Part shown: one piece after another, positions 53,657 to 61,789 of the stretch
How the letters are laid out: each line of letters starts with the position of its first letter
How positions within the stretch are numbered: position 1 is the stretch's first letter
Assembly (NCBI RefSeq): GCF_013284035.1
Contig: NZ_CP054141.1
Coordinates: forward strand, 1,240,001 to 1,304,000
Length of the DNA stretch: 64,000 nt
Direction of reading: 5' to 3'
Source: Flavobacterium sp. M31R6
Lineage (GTDB): Bacteria > Bacteroidota > Bacteroidia > Flavobacteriales > Flavobacteriaceae
Notes under the pieces: generated by a model
What the model saw: the letters and a program-made list of their open reading frames with translations, nothing else
What the model was told of the DNA's origin: nothing
Databases searched by the model: none
Position numbers and translations under genes: made by a program

Positions 53657-53854
53657 ATGAACCCTAAAAAAGATAATCCTAAAATAACTAAAGTAGAAGA
53701 GTCTTCTGTAGTTTACGAAACTTCGAGAGTTAAATTCAAAGGAATTGACAGGGCAACTTTTGATTTTGATGAAGAAGTTAAAAATGGCTATACTCCCGAA
53801 GAATTTAAGGCAGAAATGCATAAAAGAATAAAAGCATATCCTTGGAAAAAATAA
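53657..53854 (+). CDS. Putative antitoxin of a type II toxin-antitoxin pair
   Basis: A 65-residue protein. The N-terminal half is polar and basic (NPKKDNPKITKVEESSVVYE), and the C-terminal half has FDFDEEVKNGYTPEEFKAEMHKRIKAYPWKK, which looks like a toxin-binding tail. I see no ribbon-helix-helix or HTH motif clearly, so the class is uncertain. It overlaps the following gene by 13 bases, the arrangement typical of antitoxin-toxin operons. It could also be a small regulatory partner of another sort. Confidence 0.5.
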   Translation: MNPKKDNPKITKVEESSVVYETSRVKFKGIDRATFDFDEEVKNGYTPEEFKAEMHKRIKAYPWKK

Positions 53855-54159
53855 TTTTTAAGAATAAGGTTTTAGATTATTTTGATGAATTGATTTATAC
53901 GCTTTTTGAAGAAGAGTATTTTAGCTATTCTGAAAATGCACAGCTTTATGTTGATAAAATTGTAGATTTCATAATTTTGGAAATAAATAGTTTTCCACAT
54001 AAATCCACTCCCCAAAAGCTCCAATATTTAGGTTCAAATTATATTTTTTATAAAGCCAATGCTAGAACCACATGGTACGTTTTCTTTGAAAAACAAGATG
54101 CAATTTTCTTAATCACAGGAATAATGAATAATCATTGTGAGGAAGCAAAAGAACTTTAA
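53842..54159 (+). CDS. Putative RelE/ParE-like toxin
   Basis: A 105-residue protein starting at TTG 53842 within the end of the previous gene. Sequence pattern: helix-rich start DYFDELIYTLFEEEYFSY, middle FIILEINSFPHKSTPQKLQYLGSNYIFYKANARTTWYVFFEK, and end AIFLITGIMNNHCEEAKEL. The YxFYK, TWYVFF and final IxGIMNNH strands recall RelE/ParE-superfamily toxins (the usual end is a Gly-x-xN-H-like strand), but typical catalytic residues are not certain. No in-frame ATG exists near the beginning, so a coupled TTG start is assumed. Confidence 0.5.
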   Translation: MEKIIFKNKVLDYFDELIYTLFEEEYFSYSENAQLYVDKIVDFIILEINSFPHKSTPQKLQYLGSNYIFYKANARTTWYVFFEKQDAIFLITGIMNNHCEEAKEL

Positions 54160-54161
54160 AT

Positions 54162-54198
54162 AAAAAAAATCCCCAAAATTGATATTTGTGGGGATTTT
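54162..54198. terminator. Bidirectional terminator between the toxin-like gene and fabD
   Basis: AAATCCCCA pairs with TGGGGATTT across a 13-base loop, flanked by A and T runs, between convergent genes. Confidence 0.8.
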
Positions 54199-54242
54199 AT
54201 TATTTATCTACTTTCTAAAAACTGCAATCAGCAGTCTAAGAT

Positions 54243-55115
54243 TTAAGCATTTGCTGTCGCAGCTTCTTTGTCAATTTTTCCAATCAAACCTGCCAATACT
54301 TTTCCTGGACCTACTTCCGTAAACAAAGTTGCACCATCGGCAATCATTTGTTGTACAGATTGTGTCCAACGTACTGGAGCGGTTAATTGAATGATTAAGT
54401 TTTTCTTGATTTCGTTGGCGTCAGATACTGCGCTTGCTGTCACGTTTTGATACACTGGGCAAATAGGAGTAGAGAATGTAGTCGCTTCAATAGCGGCAGC
54501 AAGTTCCTCTCTTGCAGGTTCCATCATTGGTGAGTGAAAAGCGCCACCAACAGGTAATAATAAAGCTCTTTTTGCGCCAGCGGCTTTCATTGCTTCACAA
54601 GCTTTTTCTACTGCAGAAAATTCTCCTGAGATTACTAATTGTCCAGGACAATTGTAATTAGCAGCTACCACAACTTCATCGATAGAAGCACAAACTTCTT
54701 CAACGATATTATCGGCCAATCCTAAAACGGCAGCCATTGTTGAAGGCTTGATTTCGCAGGCTTTTTGCATTGCCAAAGCGCGTTGTGAAACTAATTTTAA
54801 TCCGTCTTCAAACGATAAAGCGCCATTGGCAACCAATGCTGAGAATTCACCCAAAGAGTGTCCTGCAACCATTTCTGGTTTGAAATCTTCCAATGTTTTG
54901 GCTAAAATAACCGAATGTAAAAAGACTGCCGGTTGCGTTACTTTGGTTTCTTTCAATTCCTCAGCCGTTCCTTCAAACATGATGTCGGTGATGCGGAAAC
55001 CTAGAATTTCATTCGCTTTTTCGAATAATTCCTTTGCTAATGCTGAGTTTTCATATAAGTCTTTGCCCATTCCCGTGAATTGTGCGCCTTGACCTGGAAA
55101 TACGTATGCCTTCAT
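54243..55115 (-). CDS. fabD: ACP S-malonyltransferase
   Basis: A 290-residue enzyme that loads malonyl groups onto acyl carrier protein for fatty acid synthesis. The nucleophile Ser87 is in GHSLGEF, Arg112 in SQRALAMQ binds the malonyl carboxylate and the catalytic His194 is in GGAFHSPMM; the FPGQGAQ opening is at 6-12. All expected active-site residues are present and the length is standard. It is monocistronic, divergent from the GH130 gene. Confidence 0.97.
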   Translation of the reverse strand: MKAYVFPGQGAQFTGMGKDLYENSALAKELFEKANEILGFRITDIMFEGTAEELKETKVTQPAVFLHSVILAKTLEDFKPEMVAGHSLGEFSALVANGALSFEDGLKLVSQRALAMQKACEIKPSTMAAVLGLADNIVEEVCASIDEVVVAANYNCPGQLVISGEFSAVEKACEAMKAAGAKRALLLPVGGAFHSPMMEPAREELAAAIEATTFSTPICPVYQNVTASAVSDANEIKKNLIIQLTAPVRWTQSVQQMIADGATLFTEVGPGKVLAGLIGKIDKEAATANA

Positions 55116-55574
55116 ATTTTTTCGTTTAATGTTTAAAAGTTTTAGGTTTTCAAAAGTGAAATCAAAAAACCGACTACAAAAGTACTACTTTTTTTAGGAG
55201 CAACAATTTTTTGCACATCAAGAACAATTCTCCTGCTGTCATTCCAATCTTTTTGTCTCGTCTGAGGACGAGACAAAAAGGATTTTCCCTTCCATCAGGG
55301 CTAAATGAGATTGTTTTGTTTTTTTAAGAAGACTGAATAAATACTGTATTTAACCTATTTAAAATCAAAATTTTATGTTTTTTTATTTTGTATATTTGAT
55401 AGGGTTTCATGTGTGGAAATTGTAGTTTTTATTTCTCTTTTTTTAATTCACATCATACCTAAAAAAATATTTGAAAGAGAATTGGTAGGAAATAAAATTA
55501 GCCCTTCTGATTTACTTGAGATATTTTTTTAGTAAAACCCAAAAACGTTTGCTTATAGTCTAAAATATAAATTT
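55116..55574. other. Gene-free divergent intergenic region with a perfect 14-bp hairpin
   Basis: A 459-base gap between fabD and the GH130 gene. It is AT-rich with no convincing open frame. At 55249-55280 a perfect 14-bp stem CTTTTTGTCTCGTC/GACGAGACAAAAAG with loop TGAG is present, preceded by CTGTCATTCC, a motif often seen in dispersed repeats of this phylum. No T run follows on the plus strand. Promoters for the two genes should lie here but I see no clear consensus match. Confidence 0.6.
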
Positions 55575-57041
55575 ATGAAAGTCTCTGTTACCCGAAAAAA
55601 TGTAAAGTTTTTGCCTGATTCCAGTAGAGTTGTTGCTCGATATTTTATGAGCGGAGAAGAAAGAACCAAAGAATTGATTGGCCGTATATTGGTTATGAAC
55701 GATCAACAGGTTAGTCATACTTTGGAACAAATAAACAGAGAGTTTGCAAGAAGGCACCGGAATATTTCTTCTTTATTTTATAAACATTGCGGAAATGTTC
55801 GGACAATAATCGAAGAAATGCAAATAAATTATGAGGAACTGTCAGAAGAAAGAAAAATGCTTATTGGCTCGTATTTTACAATGGAATATTCCATCGAATC
55901 GGCTGCATTTTTTAATCCTTCAATGGTAGAAGATTTTGATCAATCGAGTTTGGAAAAAGGAGAGAAACGTGTAGTTCTTTCGTTTCGGGCTACAGGAGAA
56001 GGACATGTTTCTTCCATCGTATTCAGAAGAGGGATTATTGATAAGGACAATAATTTGAGGATGATGCGAATTGGTGACAGTATTGAAAAGGCAGAGGTTT
56101 CGCATAAAATGATGTTTAATAAAAAACGAGTTTTATCCAAATTGACGGAAATGCATACACTAGATATTTATTCACCCATAATGTGTGACTTACCAGAAGT
56201 CTTCGAGTATTCTGTGTTTAAGGATTTGCTTAATACAGAATTAATGGATCCAAATATTGGTAAAGAAAAAAGAGAGGCTATTGAAGAAGTGATTTGGTTG
56301 TTGGATTCGTTTTATGATATACAATTCAAGCATGATTCCGATATTTCCGAGCGCGTTATATTTCCAGTATCTGATGTTGAGAGTCGCGGAATTGAAGATG
56401 CCCGTTTTGTTCGTTTTGTGGATGATGATGGTACCGAAAGTGTAATGGGAACCTATACCGCTTATAATGGACATTCGATCCTTTCAAAGTTAGTTACCAC
56501 AGAAGATTTTTATACTTTTCGCATAATGCCTTTGCATGGCGAAGGCTCGCAGAGCAAAGGAATGGCGTTATTTCCTAAGAAGATAAAAGGTAAATATGCC
56601 ATGTTGGGAAGAATAGATGGAGTAAACAATTATCTGATGTATTCGACACGACCGAATGAATGGAAAGATCCACAAATTATTCAGAGGCCTGAATATCCAT
56701 GGGAATATACTCAAATTGGCAATTGTGGTTCTCCTTTATGGACTCAAGAAGGGTGGTTGGTGATTACTCATGGTGTAGGGGCAATGAGACGTTATTGTAT
56801 AGGTGCGTCATTGTTTGACCTAGATGATCCTTCAAAAGAGATTGGTAGATTGCCTGAGCCTTTGCTAACTCCTTTGGAAGATGAGCGTGAAGGATACGTG
56901 CCCAATGTGGTCTATTCCTGTGGTTCGATTATCCATAATAACAGCCTCATATTACCTTACGCTGTTTCGGATTATTCTTCTACTTATGCCGTAGTGGATA
57001 TGGTGGAATTAATGGTTGCTTTGAAAAACAGTAAAAAGTAA
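55575..57041 (+). CDS. GH130-family protein (mannoside phosphorylase/hydrolase family)
   Basis: A 488-residue protein of the five-bladed propeller family GH130, whose members phosphorolyse or hydrolyse beta-mannosides. Family blocks: GIEDARFVRFVDDDG (with the catalytic-type Asp), GSQSKGMALFPKKIKGKYAMLGRIDGVNNYLMYS, GNCGSPLWTQEGWLVITHG and DEREGYVPNVVYSCG. It has an extra N-terminal region of about 130 residues (helical, with LGXYFTMEYSIE-like end), longer than the minimal family. No signal peptide, so cytoplasmic. Phosphorolysis is inferred from the location and the following glycosyltransferase; the linkage is unknown. Confidence 0.85.
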   Translation: MKVSVTRKNVKFLPDSSRVVARYFMSGEERTKELIGRILVMNDQQVSHTLEQINREFARRHRNISSLFYKHCGNVRTIIEEMQINYEELSEERKMLIGSYFTMEYSIESAAFFNPSMVEDFDQSSLEKGEKRVVLSFRATGEGHVSSIVFRRGIIDKDNNLRMMRIGDSIEKAEVSHKMMFNKKRVLSKLTEMHTLDIYSPIMCDLPEVFEYSVFKDLLNTELMDPNIGKEKREAIEEVIWLLDSFYDIQFKHDSDISERVIFPVSDVESRGIEDARFVRFVDDDGTESVMGTYTAYNGHSILSKLVTTEDFYTFRIMPLHGEGSQSKGMALFPKKIKGKYAMLGRIDGVNNYLMYSTRPNEWKDPQIIQRPEYPWEYTQIGNCGSPLWTQEGWLVITHGVGAMRRYCIGASLFDLDDPSKEIGRLPEPLLTPLEDEREGYVPNVVYSCGSIIHNNSLILPYAVSDYSSTYAVVDMVELMVALKNSKK

Positions 57042-57108
57042 TTGCTATAAAATGAGCTTAATCTAAAATTGGATTATAGTCAACGATGAAAATAGAAAAT
57101 AAGTACAA

Positions 57109-59379
57109 GTGAAAACCAAAAAAAGTAAAATCATACTGTTGATGAGTTCTTATCCGCCGAGACAATGTGGATTGGCAACTTTTTCTAGTGATGTAGTTAA
57201 TTCTGTTAAGTTAATCTTTGGGGATTCACTGCCTATAGAGGTATGTGCTTTGCAAAAAGAAGAAAATCAATTTGAATATGGCCTAGATGTACATTATGCA
57301 CTAACAGTTTCTTCGATTGATGAGTATCGTATTCTGGCTGAAAAAATCAACAACCGTGATGATATTGGAATGATTTGTATTGAGCATGAATTTGGTCTTT
57401 ATGAAGGAGATTACGGAAATTACCTATTGTCCTTTTTATTGGCGATAAACAAACCAATTGCAACTGTTTTTCATACGGTATTGCCTAGGCCAAACGATAA
57501 ATTAAAAAAAATAGTTCAGGCTATCATTGATTTGTCAAACAAAATCGTGGTACTGACCAAAAGATCCCAGGAGATTTTAATAAGAGATTATGATTGTCAG
57601 GAGTCGAAATTAAGGATAATTCCGCATGGCACTCATATGGTGCTTTGGGATCAAAAGGAAAAACTAAAAAATGAATTCAATTATTCCGGTAAAACAGTAT
57701 TGTCAACATTTGGATTAATTAGTGATAATAAAAACATTGAAACCGTTTTGTATTCCCTGCCCGAGATTATAGCAAAACATCCCGAAGTTGTCTATTTGGT
57801 AATCGGGAAAACACATCCTGAAGTCTTGAAAAAAGAAGGAGAGAAATACCGTAATATGCTTATTGAGACGACCAAGAAACTGAATATTGAGAACAATGTT
57901 TTCTTTATCAATGAATTCCTGGAGTTAAAACAACTTCTTAACTATTTGATTTCATCAGACATTTATTTGTTTGCTTCCAAAGATCCAAATCAGGCTGTGA
58001 GCGGGACTTTTGCATATGCAATGAGCTGTGGTTGTGCTATTATTTCAACTCCGATAGCTCATGCTATTGAGGATTTGAACTCAGGTATCGGAATATTGCT
58101 ACATGAATTTGACAAGCCCGAGGAATTTCATAGCGCCATATTGGAATTAGTTGAAAACAAAGAGAAACGATTGGAAATGGGACGCAATGGCTATGCTTTT
58201 ACTCACGAAACAACTTGGGAGAATATCGCTTTAAAATGCGCATTCCTATTTGCTGAAGTGACAGAAAGCAAGGAGAAATTAAGATTCACTTTTCCACCTA
58301 TAAAGTTGGATCACATCAAAGAATTGACAACAGATTATGGGATTCTTCAGTTCTCGAATTTTAGCCAACCCGATTTGTCATCAGGGTATACTTTGGATGA
58401 TAATGCTCGTGCATTGATTAATATGGTAATGTATTATGATAGGAGCTCAGATCCTATTTCCTTGAATATGGCAAAAATCTATTTAAATTTTATTGCAGAA
58501 ATACAGCGAGAAGACGGAAGATTTGATAATTACAAAGACATTAACCGTCAATTGACAAAACAGAACGAGTTGGTGAATCTTGAAGATTGCAATGGAAGAG
58601 GATTGTGGAGTTTGGGTTTTTTGTTGTCCTATCAAAAAAAACTCCCGATAGATTTAGTTGAACAAGCCCAAAAAGTATGGAACAAAGCCGTTATGAATAT
58701 TGATGAGGTCACTTCGCCCAGGGCGATTGCTTATACACTCAAGGGACTTTATTATTACTACCAAGCTAATAAAGAGGAAAAAATTAAAACAGCTATAGCT
58801 CAACTTGCCGATAAATTATTGAATCATTATCACATCAATTCTGATGATGATTGGTGCTGGTATGAAGATTATATGACCTATGCCAATAATGTACTCCCTG
58901 AGGCGATGCTTTTTAGTTTTTTGGCGACAGGAGATTTGAAATACAAAAAAATAGCCTTGACTACGTTTGATTTTCTCTTGTCTCATTATTTTATGAAGGG
59001 AGAATTAAGCGTAATTTCAAATAGAGGATGGTTTGTTAAAGGTGAAAAAAAAAGCACTTACGGCGAACAGCCTATTGAAGTAGCGACAACAATTATTACC
59101 TTGCATTTGTTTTATCAGGTAACCGGAAATGTGAAATACAGAAACCAACTGAATCTAGCATTTTCATGGTTTTTGGGGAATAATCATCTGAATCAGATTA
59201 TTTACAATTCAGTAAATGGAGCTTCCTATGACGGACTTGAAGATAAAAATGTGAATATCAATCAAGGTGCAGAATCGACGCTTTGTTTTTTTAAAGCACA
59301 GCTCATCATGAATGAATATAAAGATTATAAAAAGTACAGACACTTGGATACCAAGAGTGCTTTACAATTTGAAAAATAA
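57109..59379 (+). CDS. Two-domain glycosyltransferase (GT4 type) with alpha/alpha-toroid C-terminus
   Basis: A 756-residue protein. The N-terminal half (about 1-385) is a GT-B fold transferase with the SSYPPRQCGLATFSSDVV signature near residues 14-31, EHEFGLYEGDYGNY, PHGTH and SGTFAYAMSCGCAIISTPIAHA near 300. The C-terminal half (about 395-756) is helix-rich with LDDNARALINMVMYYDR, QREDGRFDNYKD and CNGRGLWSLGFLLS repeats, resembling six-hairpin toroid domains of epimerases or glycosidases. The start is a GTG at 57109; ATG at 57145 is possible. It follows the GH130 gene by 67 bases. The substrate is unknown. Confidence 0.85.
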   Translation: MKTKKSKIILLMSSYPPRQCGLATFSSDVVNSVKLIFGDSLPIEVCALQKEENQFEYGLDVHYALTVSSIDEYRILAEKINNRDDIGMICIEHEFGLYEGDYGNYLLSFLLAINKPIATVFHTVLPRPNDKLKKIVQAIIDLSNKIVVLTKRSQEILIRDYDCQESKLRIIPHGTHMVLWDQKEKLKNEFNYSGKTVLSTFGLISDNKNIETVLYSLPEIIAKHPEVVYLVIGKTHPEVLKKEGEKYRNMLIETTKKLNIENNVFFINEFLELKQLLNYLISSDIYLFASKDPNQAVSGTFAYAMSCGCAIISTPIAHAIEDLNSGIGILLHEFDKPEEFHSAILELVENKEKRLEMGRNGYAFTHETTWENIALKCAFLFAEVTESKEKLRFTFPPIKLDHIKELTTDYGILQFSNFSQPDLSSGYTLDDNARALINMVMYYDRSSDPISLNMAKIYLNFIAEIQREDGRFDNYKDINRQLTKQNELVNLEDCNGRGLWSLGFLLSYQKKLPIDLVEQAQKVWNKAVMNIDEVTSPRAIAYTLKGLYYYYQANKEEKIKTAIAQLADKLLNHYHINSDDDWCWYEDYMTYANNVLPEAMLFSFLATGDLKYKKIALTTFDFLLSHYFMKGELSVISNRGWFVKGEKKSTYGEQPIEVATTIITLHLFYQVTGNVKYRNQLNLAFSWFLGNNHLNQIIYNSVNGASYDGLEDKNVNINQGAESTLCFFKAQLIMNEYKDYKKYRHLDTKSALQFEK

Positions 59380-59388
59380 TTTAGAAGA

Positions 59389-59946
59389 ATGACCGAAAAA
59401 GAAAAAATGCTTTTGGGCGAAGTTTATTTTGCCAATGATAAACAATTAACAGAAGAGCGTACCAAAGCCAAAAAGCTATTACATAAATTGAATGTTACCG
59501 AATATTTCATGAATGGGAGGTCACGTGCGATTCTTAGGGAGTTGATGCCGAATTCACATAAACGATTGTATATAGAACCACCGTTTCATTGTGATTATGG
59601 ATACAATATACATTCGGGGGAGAATGTATATTTCAATGTCAATTGTGTGGTTTTGGACACAATGAAAGTGACAATTGGGAATAATGTTTTCTTTGCGCCG
59701 GGAGTACATATTTATACAGCAACCCATCCGCTCAATGCTATTGAAAGAAGAACTGTCGAAAGTTCCAAGCCCGTGTCGATTGGCGATGATTGTTGGATAG
59801 GAGGGAACTCCGTTATTTGTCCAGGAGTCACTATTGGAGCTGGGTCTGTAATTGGAGCTGGGTCTATAGTAACCAAAGATATTCCCGAAAATTCTTTAGC
59901 AGTGGGTAATCCTGCTAAAGTGATTCGGAAATTGAATGAGGATTAA
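59389..59946 (+). CDS. Sugar O-acetyltransferase (maltose acetyltransferase type)
   Basis: A 185-residue left-handed beta-helix acetyltransferase: N-terminal Mac domain (about 3-55, EKMLLGEVYFANDKQLTEER), then hexapeptide repeats with FHCDYGYNIHSGENVYFNVNCVVLD, the catalytic His in YTATHPLNAIERR and a closing VIGAGSIVTKDIPENSLAVGNPAKVIR. It transfers acetyl from acetyl-CoA to a sugar hydroxyl. It starts 9 bases after the glycosyltransferase gene and probably acts on the same glycan. Its end overlaps the convergent ferredoxin gene by four bases. Confidence 0.93.
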   Translation: MTEKEKMLLGEVYFANDKQLTEERTKAKKLLHKLNVTEYFMNGRSRAILRELMPNSHKRLYIEPPFHCDYGYNIHSGENVYFNVNCVVLDTMKVTIGNNVFFAPGVHIYTATHPLNAIERRTVESSKPVSIGDDCWIGGNSVICPGVTIGAGSVIGAGSIVTKDIPENSLAVGNPAKVIRKLNED

Positions 59947-60173
59947 TCTTTTTTATTCATATAAAAGCTCAATGCTCCTGATGGACATTTATTGATTGTT
60001 TCAATAATTTTTTCTGTTGTTGAATTTTCGGCTGTAATCCATGGTTGTTCTTTCGGTTTGAAAACGTCAGGATTATTGCGCACGCAATTTCCGGAATGAA
60101 TACATTTCCCTGATTGCCATACAATGGTTACTTCACCGTTGGTATATTCTTTTTTGATGTTTTTTGGATCCAT
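59943..60173 (-). CDS. Divergent 4Fe-4S mono-cluster ferredoxin-like protein
   Basis: A 76-residue protein of the Fer4_19 type: a VTIVWQSGKCIHSGNCVRNNPDVF block with Cys24 and Cys30, an acidic-aromatic KEQPWI segment and NKCPSGALSF with Cys63. The three cysteines plus nearby His26 are the usual ligand set of this family, which is often annotated as iron-sulfur or redox accessory protein. It is the last gene of a three-gene unit with OsmC and GNAT, spaced by 2 bases. Confidence 0.9.
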   Translation of the reverse strand: MDPKNIKKEYTNGEVTIVWQSGKCIHSGNCVRNNPDVFKPKEQPWITAENSTTEKIIETINKCPSGALSFYMNKKD

Positions 60174-60175
60174 GG

Positions 60176-60586
60176 TTAAAGGGTGGTGTTAATGATTGTT
60201 GTTCCTTTTAGTAGTTTTGAAATCGGACATTTATCAGCAATGATTAGTAATCGCTCTTTTTGCTCGGGAGTAACTTCTCCCGAAAAAGTGATGTTTCTTC
60301 TTATTGTTGTTGTCAATTCGCCAACTACGGTTTCTTGATATAAATTTAGTGAAATATTTATTTCTGGGATTATCCATTCTTTTCTATCAATGTACATTCT
60401 TAGCGTAGAAAGGGTACAGCCTGCCAAAGAAGCTAGCAAAGTCGAAAATGGATCCATTCCTAAATTTTTACCGCCAACATTTTCGGGTTCGTCCATAAGA
60501 AATTGCCCGTTTCTCCAAGTGATGTTACATAAGTATTTTTGAGTACCTATGTGGCCAAGTATGTCATTTTCGAAAAGATCTTCCAT
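60176..60586 (-). CDS. OsmC-family peroxiredoxin-like protein
   Basis: A 136-residue OsmC/Ohr-fold protein: NVGGKNLGMDPFSTLLASLAGCTLSTLRMYIDRK holds the first redox cysteine (about residue 57, in AGC), and DKCPISKLL near 120 holds the second. Such enzymes reduce organic or fatty-acid peroxides with thiol chemistry; the exact substrate is unknown. Its start overlaps the GNAT stop by one base, and the ferredoxin gene follows within 2 bases. Confidence 0.92.
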   Translation of the reverse strand: MEDLFENDILGHIGTQKYLCNITWRNGQFLMDEPENVGGKNLGMDPFSTLLASLAGCTLSTLRMYIDRKEWIIPEINISLNLYQETVVGELTTTIRRNITFSGEVTPEQKERLLIIADKCPISKLLKGTTIINTTL

Positions 60587-60870
60587 TATAATACGTCGTT
60601 AAATTGAGGGTTTCTGTCAAAAGTTTTTTTGGCAAAAGGACATAAGGGGATAATCTTCCAATTTTTTTCTCTTGCCACTTCAACTGCTTTCTCCACTAAT
60701 TTTTTACCCAACCCTTTTCCGTTGAATACGGGAGATACTTCGGTATGGTCAATGATGATTTTATCTGGGCCGGCAAATACAAAAGTCATTAGCGCTACTT
60801 TTCTACCTTCGGATGTAATGTTGAAATTACCGTTTTTTTCGTTGAATTCTATATTTACTGTTTCGGTCAT
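60586..60870 (-). CDS. Small GNAT-family N-acetyltransferase (YidJ/Gtn1-like)
   Basis: A 94-residue protein of the short N-acetyltransferase type (PF14542-like). The core KGLGKKLVEKAVEVAREKNWKIIPLCPFAKKTFDRNP carries the acetyl-CoA binding loop, and the HTEVSPVFNGKG block precedes it. Its substrate is unknown. It is first in the three-gene unit GNAT-OsmC-ferredoxin, with translationally coupled junctions. Confidence 0.88.
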   Translation of the reverse strand: MTETVNIEFNEKNGNFNITSEGRKVALMTFVFAGPDKIIIDHTEVSPVFNGKGLGKKLVEKAVEVAREKNWKIIPLCPFAKKTFDRNPQFNDVL

Positions 60871-60898
60871 TGTTTTTGTTTTTAAAGTTGCTAAGAAT

Positions 60899-60968
60899 CT
60901 GAGATTCTAAGATTCTAAGTTTTTTATATTCTATAAATTGAACTTTCTTTTTAATCTTAGAATCTCAG
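60899..60968. repeat. Perfect 16-bp inverted repeat upstream of the GNAT gene
   Basis: Arms CTGAGATTCTAAGATT (60899-60914) and AATCTTAGAATCTCAG (60953-60968) pair fully across a 38-base centre. It fills most of the 124-base gap between the GNAT gene and the pirin gene and contains tandem GATTCTAAG units. Confidence 0.75.
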
Positions 60969-60994
60969 CTTCTCAGAAACTCAGTATCTATTTT

Positions 60995-61711
60995 TTAATA
61001 AATCATCGGAATTTCCATTAATAGAAATTTCGCGTCAGTTGTTGCTTTGATATCCAAAGTTTTAAAATCAGTTATGCCTAAACCGTCACGAGTTTCCAAT
61101 TCTTGACCGTCAACAGTTATTGTTCCCGATATTACAAAAACGTACATACCGTTTCCTTCTTTTTTAATCTCGTAGTTTTTAGAAAAACCAGCTTCAAAAT
61201 CGGCTAAATGAAACCAAGCATCTTGATGGATCCATACTCCGGCATCATCAGAGTTTGGAGATAATATTTGAGCAAAATTATTTTTTTGTTCAGTAGTATC
61301 ATACGTGATTTGTTGGTAGCGTGGAGTCACATTTCTCGTTTTTGGGAATAACCAAATTTGAAAAAGTTTGGTGCGTAAATCTGCATTTGGATTAAATTCA
61401 CTGTGTTGAATTCCAGTACCGGCACTCATAACTTGTATATCGCCAGTTTTTATGGTAGATTCATTTCCCATACTGTCTTTGTGAGCCAAATCCCCTTCCA
61501 ACGGAATAGTAATGATTTCCATATTGTCGTGTGGATGTGTACCAAAACCCATTCCGGCGCCAATAGTATCGTCGTTTAAAACGCGTAAGGTTCCAAACTG
61601 AACTCTATCTGGGTTGTACCAACTAGCGAAGCTAAAACTGTGATAAGCATTTAACCATCCATGATCTGCGTGTCCTCTTGTGTCGGCTTTGTGTAAAACT
61701 GTATTTTTCAT
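60995..61711 (-). CDS. Pirin-family bicupin protein (YhhW type)
   Basis: A 238-residue pirin-type protein. The N-terminal cupin has HADHGWLNAYHSFSFASWYNPDRV and GFGTHPHDNMEIITIPLEGDLAHKDSMG (about 15-80), supplying the His-x-His and Glu metal ligands; MSAGTGIQHSEFNPN follows at about 93-107. YhhW-like members have quercetinase activity in vitro, while others act as regulators. The physiological role here is unknown. Confidence 0.92.
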   Translation of the reverse strand: MKNTVLHKADTRGHADHGWLNAYHSFSFASWYNPDRVQFGTLRVLNDDTIGAGMGFGTHPHDNMEIITIPLEGDLAHKDSMGNESTIKTGDIQVMSAGTGIQHSEFNPNADLRTKLFQIWLFPKTRNVTPRYQQITYDTTEQKNNFAQILSPNSDDAGVWIHQDAWFHLADFEAGFSKNYEIKKEGNGMYVFVISGTITVDGQELETRDGLGITDFKTLDIKATTDAKFLLMEIPMIY

Positions 61712-61789
61712 GATATATAAATTTAGTGATTTTTGTTATACAAATTTATATCTGATGTCAGCGTTTTGCACTTAACCTAGATTAAGAAA

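Noticed and set aside
55249..55280. Reading the perfect hairpin as a terminator
   Set aside because: It lies between divergent genes, so no transcript ends there, and it lacks a T run.
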